A stretch of 64,000 nt of DNA from Thiothrix nivea DSM 5205. GTDB taxonomy: Bacteria; Pseudomonadota; Gammaproteobacteria; Thiotrichales; Thiotrichaceae. Location: positions 2,607,693 through 2,671,692 of the forward strand of contig NZ_JH651384.1 in NCBI RefSeq assembly GCF_000260135.1, read 5' to 3'. Below the pieces are notes generated by a model. That model had not been told where the DNA came from. It was given only the letters and a program-made list of their open reading frames with translations, and made no database searches. Below, in pieces: positions 59,962 to 64,000 of the stretch; position 1 is the first letter of the stretch; the number at the start of each line of letters is the position of its first letter. Made by a program: the position numbers and the translations under genes.

Positions 59962-61151
59962 GAATTGCCTCCCAGGGTCAGGGTGGCCTTCACGCTGTCG
60001 GCGGTGCGGGAGGATTGCAGTTCCACCGGATTGCCAAGGGCTTGTTCCAGTGTGTCGCGCAGGGTTTCGATGGCCTGCTGGTTTTGTGCTTGCAGGTTGA
60101 TAGTCAGCGTGCCGGTCTGGGCGCGGATGTCTTCCACCGTCAGCCCGCCCGTGGTATTGAGGGCGGCGGCAAACGAGGCAAGCTGGGGTAGGTGGCTGGG
60201 TGTAGTGCTGTCGGCCTGCTGGCCACCGAGGCGCGTCAGTTCGGAAGCCAACCGGTTTTTCAGCCCGCGCGGGTCAATGCCGCTGGCCTCGGGGAACAGT
60301 TCACTGAACAGCCGCAGGTTGGATTCATCCAGCGCATCCAGTTGCTGTTGCAGGCGGTAGCTTTCAGAGCCATAGATACCGACAGCCAGCAAGGCGGCAC
60401 TGGCGGCCAGGGCAGCGGGCAGCCGCCAGCGTTGCCATTGCTGCCGCCAGTGGGCGCGGTTTTCGTCCTGCAAGCCGTTGAGCAGGTTGAGCTTCAAGGC
60501 CGGTTGCAGGCTGGCTGGCAACAGTTGCTCAGCCTGGGTTTCGGGCTGGATGCTAAAACGTGGGTCGGCTGCCCAGTCTGCTGTCTTGTCGGTGTACAGG
60601 CGTAGGCGCGGGGGGGCGGCTTGCCCTTCCGCCATGCCATCCAGCAGCAGCGGCAAGGCGCGGGCGCTGCTGGCGTAGCCGGAAAGCTCGCCAGTGCGCA
60701 CCCAGACCTGCTCGCCCTGCTGCCACAGGGTGGTGCTATCGGCTTCCCACGGCAGCGCGAACAGGTCGGGCAGGATATAACGGGCGCGCAATTGCCGCTC
60801 ATGCAGGGCGCTGCCCCAGGCACGCAGGCGGTCGCGCTGGATGATGGCGACATCCACCAGGGTGGAGGCTGGGCGGGTTTGCCAGACGATGTGCTGGTCT
60901 TCGAGATCGGCGGCGATGCTGTCTTCGAGCGCAAACGGGATGGCTTGCTGCAATTGGCGCTGGTTGCGGGTGTTGACGTTGGTCTGGGTCAGCAATACTT
61001 CCCGCGCGGGGATCAGCAACACCAATTCCTGCCCGCGTGCCAGTGGCAACAGGGTTTCCCAGGAACCGTGCGTCCAGTTGGTGGCAGTGTTGCCTAGGCT
61101 GGCCCAGGCCGGTTCGGGGTCATTCGGTGATTGCAGGCGTATTACTAGCAT
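59958..61151 (-). CDS. gspL: Type II secretion system protein L
   Basis: A 397-residue GspL: N-terminal actin-like cytoplasmic domain that binds GspE (LLPLARGQELVLLIPAREVL, QLQQAIPFALEDSIAADLED), a membrane helix near residues 245-262 (ALAASAALLAVGIYG) and a ferredoxin-like periplasmic domain. Recruits the GspE ATPase. The C-terminus overlaps gspM and the N-terminus overlaps the gspK end by 32 bp. Confidence 0.92.
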   Translation of the reverse strand: MLVIRLQSPNDPEPAWASLGNTATNWTHGSWETLLPLARGQELVLLIPAREVLLTQTNVNTRNQRQLQQAIPFALEDSIAADLEDQHIVWQTRPASTLVDVAIIQRDRLRAWGSALHERQLRARYILPDLFALPWEADSTTLWQQGEQVWVRTGELSGYASSARALPLLLDGMAEGQAAPPRLRLYTDKTADWAADPRFSIQPETQAEQLLPASLQPALKLNLLNGLQDENRAHWRQQWQRWRLPAALAASAALLAVGIYGSESYRLQQQLDALDESNLRLFSELFPEASGIDPRGLKNRLASELTRLGGQQADSTTPSHLPQLASFAAALNTTGGLTVEDIRAQTGTLTINLQAQNQQAIETLRDTLEQALGNPVELQSSRTADSVKATLTLGGNS

Positions 61152-62253
61152 CGTCAGTCGTTGTTGGTTGTTCGTCCACCCGGTCGAATTGGCGCATTAT
61201 GACACGAACCGGGCCGTTGGGGGCGCGAAATAACAGGCTGTTGACGAAAACCCGCGCGCGGTTGATATGCACTTCCCCGCTCAGGCGGAAGTATTGCGAG
61301 GTCACGTCGAAACTCTCCATCAACACATCATCATTACCGGGGGTGAATGCCATGTCGCGGCTAAACTCTTCTTTGCTTTTATAAGCCTGCTTTGTCTTGC
61401 GTTTATCGAGTATCTGACCGATTTGGTTGTCATTCAGGCCGCTGGCCTTGAGCACTTCCTTGCTGGCGGTGTTGGGGTTGAGGGTGGTGTAAAACGGCAG
61501 GGCCGTCACGGTTTGCAGGAAGCGTTGCAGCAGCTTGTCCTTCAATTCTGGTTCGGGTATATCCAGACGCAACAGGCGGACTTCGCTGAGATCGGCAAAT
61601 GGCATGTCAGCGGCGAGGTAGGGAATAGCGCCGGACAAATAGTAGTCACGCTCAGCGCCGTTTACCCCGGTTGGCAGGTTATTGGCGTCAACCCAATCCA
61701 CAATGGCCTCGGCAAAGCCGACGGGAAGCCCAGCAGCAGTGACGAATTTCTGCAACTGCCCGTAAACCGCGCCATTGTAGCCCTGTTGCTGCCGGGATTG
61801 GGTGGTCTGCGCCTGCTCCCCGGCCTGTTGTTGCTGGCCGCTTGCCTGCCCTTGTCCTTGCCCCTGCTCTTTCTGTAACACCAGGTTGTTGAGGTTGAAA
61901 CGCCCTTGCATATCCTCCAGCTTGCCCTTGAATTGCACTACCGCACCGCTGTCTTCGCGCAAGGTCTGGGTGGGAAGCTCATAAGCCCAGCGGTCGGTGA
62001 AAGCGTCGTACTTGTTTTCCTGCGCGTCGAGTTGCAGTTGCAGCCCTGCGTATTGCTCCATGGTGAACACGTACTGCCAGGCACGTTCCAGCGACTGGAA
62101 ATTGTCGCTCTGGCGCACCGCGCGGCTCTGGCGGGCGAACACGACCGCCGCCAGCGTCACGACCAGCACCGCAATTACCAGCACAGTAAGGATAGCGATG
62201 CCGCGTTGCCGTTGCGGTAGGTTAAGGTTGTTTCGCAGTGGCCTGGGCTTCAT
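61120..62253 (-). CDS. gspK: Type II secretion system minor pseudopilin K
   Basis: A 377-residue GspK. Prepilin-type N-terminus (RQRGIAILTVLVIAVLVVTL, cleavage expected after Gly), then RAWQYVFTMEQYAGLQLQLD, the insert FNLNNLV and a helix-hairpin-helix-like region with LNPNTASKEVLKASGLNDNQ. A Gln/Gly-rich stretch (residues ~127-150) is a low-complexity insert. Caps the pseudopilus tip. Its start lies within the end of the lytic transglycosylase gene. Confidence 0.93.
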   Translation of the reverse strand: MKPRPLRNNLNLPQRQRGIAILTVLVIAVLVVTLAAVVFARQSRAVRQSDNFQSLERAWQYVFTMEQYAGLQLQLDAQENKYDAFTDRWAYELPTQTLREDSGAVVQFKGKLEDMQGRFNLNNLVLQKEQGQGQGQASGQQQQAGEQAQTTQSRQQQGYNGAVYGQLQKFVTAAGLPVGFAEAIVDWVDANNLPTGVNGAERDYYLSGAIPYLAADMPFADLSEVRLLRLDIPEPELKDKLLQRFLQTVTALPFYTTLNPNTASKEVLKASGLNDNQIGQILDKRKTKQAYKSKEEFSRDMAFTPGNDDVLMESFDVTSQYFRLSGEVHINRARVFVNSLLFRAPNGPVRVIMRQFDRVDEQPTTTDDASNTPAITE

Positions 62254-64000
62254 TGGGTGGCACCGGTGGCAAACGTTCAGAGAGGCGACGGCCTTTGCCG
62301 TTATTGAGCTTATAGTCGTAAATGGTAGTGTACGCCATCACCGCTTGCACGTAATCGCGGGTTTCGGTAAATGGGATGCTTTCCACCCACTGGTCGGCAC
62401 TGGTGAGTTGCTCCGGTGCCCATTGCCGTGGCCGCCCCGGGCCTGCGTTGTAGGCGGCCGTGGCCATGGCGTAGTTGCCGGAAAACTTCCCCAGCATGTC
62501 GCGCAAATAGGCGCTGCCCAACTGGATATTGGTGGCCGGTTGCAGGATGTCATCCTTGCCATTGACGCGCAGGCCGAGTTTGCTGGCAACATGGCGGGCG
62601 GTAGGCGGAATCAGTTGCATCAGCCCCAGCGCTTTGGCACCGGATTCGGCGTTCGGGTCGAAAGCACTTTCGCGGCGCATCACGCCTAGAATCCAGGCAG
62701 GCTGGATGCCGTGGGTGCGCGCCTGTTCCAGCACCAGGTCGGTGTGCACCAGCGGGAAACGTAGGCTGGTTTCATCCCATTCCTTGGCGCGGGAAATCGT
62801 CCAGATTGCCAGATTGGGGTCGCCGGAGCGGGTAGCGAGGTCAGCGGCGGCCAACATGCCTTCCTTGTCCATCAGTTTGAGGGCTCGGAACCATTCCTTG
62901 CGCCCCTGCGCGCGCTCGCCCAGCGCAAACCACTCGAAAGCACGCTGGATGGCGGCAAGTTTTTGTAGCCCGGCCATGCGCTGGCTACGGTCAACCGGGG
63001 CAGCTTGCAGGCCGCTGTAATCCTGCCCCAGGCGGTCGGCGGCGAGGAAGCCGTAAAAGCTGGCTTGCGGGGCAATTTCAGCGTACAGGCTGGCGGCTTC
63101 GCGCTGTTTGCCGGTTTGTTCCAGCGCCCGCGCCTGCCAGTATTGCCAGCCTGCTGCGTCGCGAGGGTGATCGAATTTGAGCTGGCGGGTGGCATCCAGC
63201 AGTTTTTCCCAGTCGCCGTAGCGGGCGGCCATGCGTGCCTGCCACAGGTTGCCATCCTGGGTGCGGTGTTCGGCGGGGATTGCGGCCAGCCGTGCGAGGG
63301 CGGTGGAGTCGTGGCGCAATGCTTGGTACATGCCGAGGGCACTTTCTACCTGGCCGGATTCTTCCGGGGTGAATTTGAGTTTTTGGCGTGCCTGTAGCCA
63401 TAGGGTTTCCGCCTGCTGGGGCTGTTTTTTGGCAAGGCGTTCCAGGCCGAAGGTGATGGCTTCCCTCAGGTAGGGGGTGTCGGTTTGCTGGAAAGCCGTT
63501 GGCAATGCTGTAGCCGGGTCTTGCCGGATCTGTACCCAGGTGGCAACCGTGGTGCGGATCTCCGGCGGCAGGTCAGCCGCCAGTTGGGTTGCCAGTGTGG
63601 TCTGGTTTTTGTCGATGGCCGCGCGGATGCGCTGCCAGTAGTCATCAGTAGACAGCGCCACATGGCGGCGCAACAGGTCAGTGACGGGCAGGCAAGCGTC
63701 GGAAATGGATTTTCCGATACCCATCCACGTCTGTTTGCCGACTTCTAGCGCAGCCTGTTTCTGGCCGACAGCCGCCAGTGCCTGGGTGCGGTAGCATTGC
63801 GTATCCGTGTCGTCTAGATCCGCCGGAATAGAGGTGAGAAGTTTCTGCCAGTCCTGCTTGTCCGCCAACCGTTTGGCGAGCAACCGCTGAAGGTTGTCAG
63901 CCATGACCGAGCCGGGGTTACGCTGGGTAAAATCCAGAATGCGGGCATCAGCAACTTCGTCAACGATTTGTCGCAGATACTCGTACTCCAGCCACGGGTA
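62222..64000 (-). CDS. slt: Soluble lytic murein transglycosylase (Slt70-like), 5' end outside window
   Basis: At least 592 residues. The frame is open to the window edge: the sequence upstream of ATG 63904 translates in frame as PWLEYEYLRQIVDEVADARI, like the N-terminal helical domain of Slt, so that ATG is internal. The helical superhelix is followed by an SLT domain with catalytic Glu (VMRRESAFDPNAESGAKALG), LMQLIPPTARHVA, LGSAYLRDMLGKFSGNYAMA and TAAYNAGPGR. It cleaves peptidoglycan glycan strands to 1,6-anhydro products. Next to gsp genes, it could open the wall for secretion. Confidence 0.93.
   Translation of the reverse strand, partial: YPWLEYEYLRQIVDEVADARILDFTQRNPGSVMADNLQRLLAKRLADKQDWQKLLTSIPADLDDTDTQCYRTQALAAVGQKQAALEVGKQTWMGIGKSISDACLPVTDLLRRHVALSTDDYWQRIRAAIDKNQTTLATQLAADLPPEIRTTVATWVQIRQDPATALPTAFQQTDTPYLREAITFGLERLAKKQPQQAETLWLQARQKLKFTPEESGQVESALGMYQALRHDSTALARLAAIPAEHRTQDGNLWQARMAARYGDWEKLLDATRQLKFDHPRDAAGWQYWQARALEQTGKQREAASLYAEIAPQASFYGFLAADRLGQDYSGLQAAPVDRSQRMAGLQKLAAIQRAFEWFALGERAQGRKEWFRALKLMDKEGMLAAADLATRSGDPNLAIWTISRAKEWDETSLRFPLVHTDLVLEQARTHGIQPAWILGVMRRESAFDPNAESGAKALGLMQLIPPTARHVASKLGLRVNGKDDILQPATNIQLGSAYLRDMLGKFSGNYAMATAAYNAGPGRPRQWAPEQLTSADQWVESIPFTETRDYVQAVMAYTTIYDYKLNNGKGRRLSERLPPVPPNEAQATAKQP

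Noticed and set aside
63902-63904. ATG as the start of the lytic transglycosylase
   Set aside because: Upstream in-frame sequence to the window edge has no stop and matches the family N-terminus, so the real start is outside the window.

Overview
The window looks like the chromosome of a free-living gammaproteobacterium. The general secretion genes (gspN/M/L/K), RelA, PdxH, the YqgE-RuvX-PyrR run, UbiK, a complete urea uptake and urease set and two TorF-type porins all fit that group. The many GC-rich palindromic repeats remind me of filamentous sulfur bacteria (Thiothrix and relatives), but that genus-level guess is inference only. No rRNA, tRNA or CRISPR array was seen.

Layout. 1-12.8 kb is ordinary housekeeping: an MBOAT acyltransferase cut by the window edge, rsgA, an M48 protease, orn, a MoxR/DUF58/transglutaminase trio, a precorrin-8X methylmutase homologue lacking its catalytic His, and pdxH. 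13-16.3 kb holds a SEFIR-STAND NTPase with TPR-like C-terminus (a candidate immune protein) and a decayed VapBC-type remnant. 16.3-23.2 kb is housekeeping again (relA, HAD phosphatase, lipase-like hydrolase, SCO1, TonB, yqgE-ruvX-pyrR).

23.2-58.7 kb is a nitrogen-scavenging region: a TorF porin, urtABCDE, guanine deaminase, ureDABC, ureEFG, and a second TorF porin followed by glnK-amtB. Good sigma-54 promoters (-24 GG / -12 GC) precede the first porin, urtA, ureE and the second porin, with a weaker one before the ure genes. NtrC-like dyads accompany several of them. The genes would together import urea and ammonium, release urea-precursor nitrogen from purines, hydrolyse urea and signal nitrogen status.

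The urease operon is split in two. Between ureC (ends 37261) and ureE (starts 53847) sits a 16.5-kb defence island: a half-HsdS, DinD, HsdM, a Fic protein, HsdS, a DUF559 endonuclease-like gene, two nested IS66-type elements, an AAA ATPase plus PIN nuclease pair, a DUF6933-like protein, HsdR and a YgjP-like metallopeptidase. An IS66 element with a perfect 8-bp target duplication has interrupted an older transposase gene.

The most unusual feature is a family of compound palindromic elements. At least four copies of exactly 99 bp lie inside reading frames (hsdM, hsdR twice, the DUF559 gene), each adding 33 codons without a stop, in either orientation. Related copies lie in the STAND gene and between ure genes. 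HsdR also has a Glu-to-Ala change in its DEAD-box motif II, so the restriction activity may be lost. 58.7-64 kb carries gspN, M, L, K and a lytic transglycosylase that runs off the right edge.
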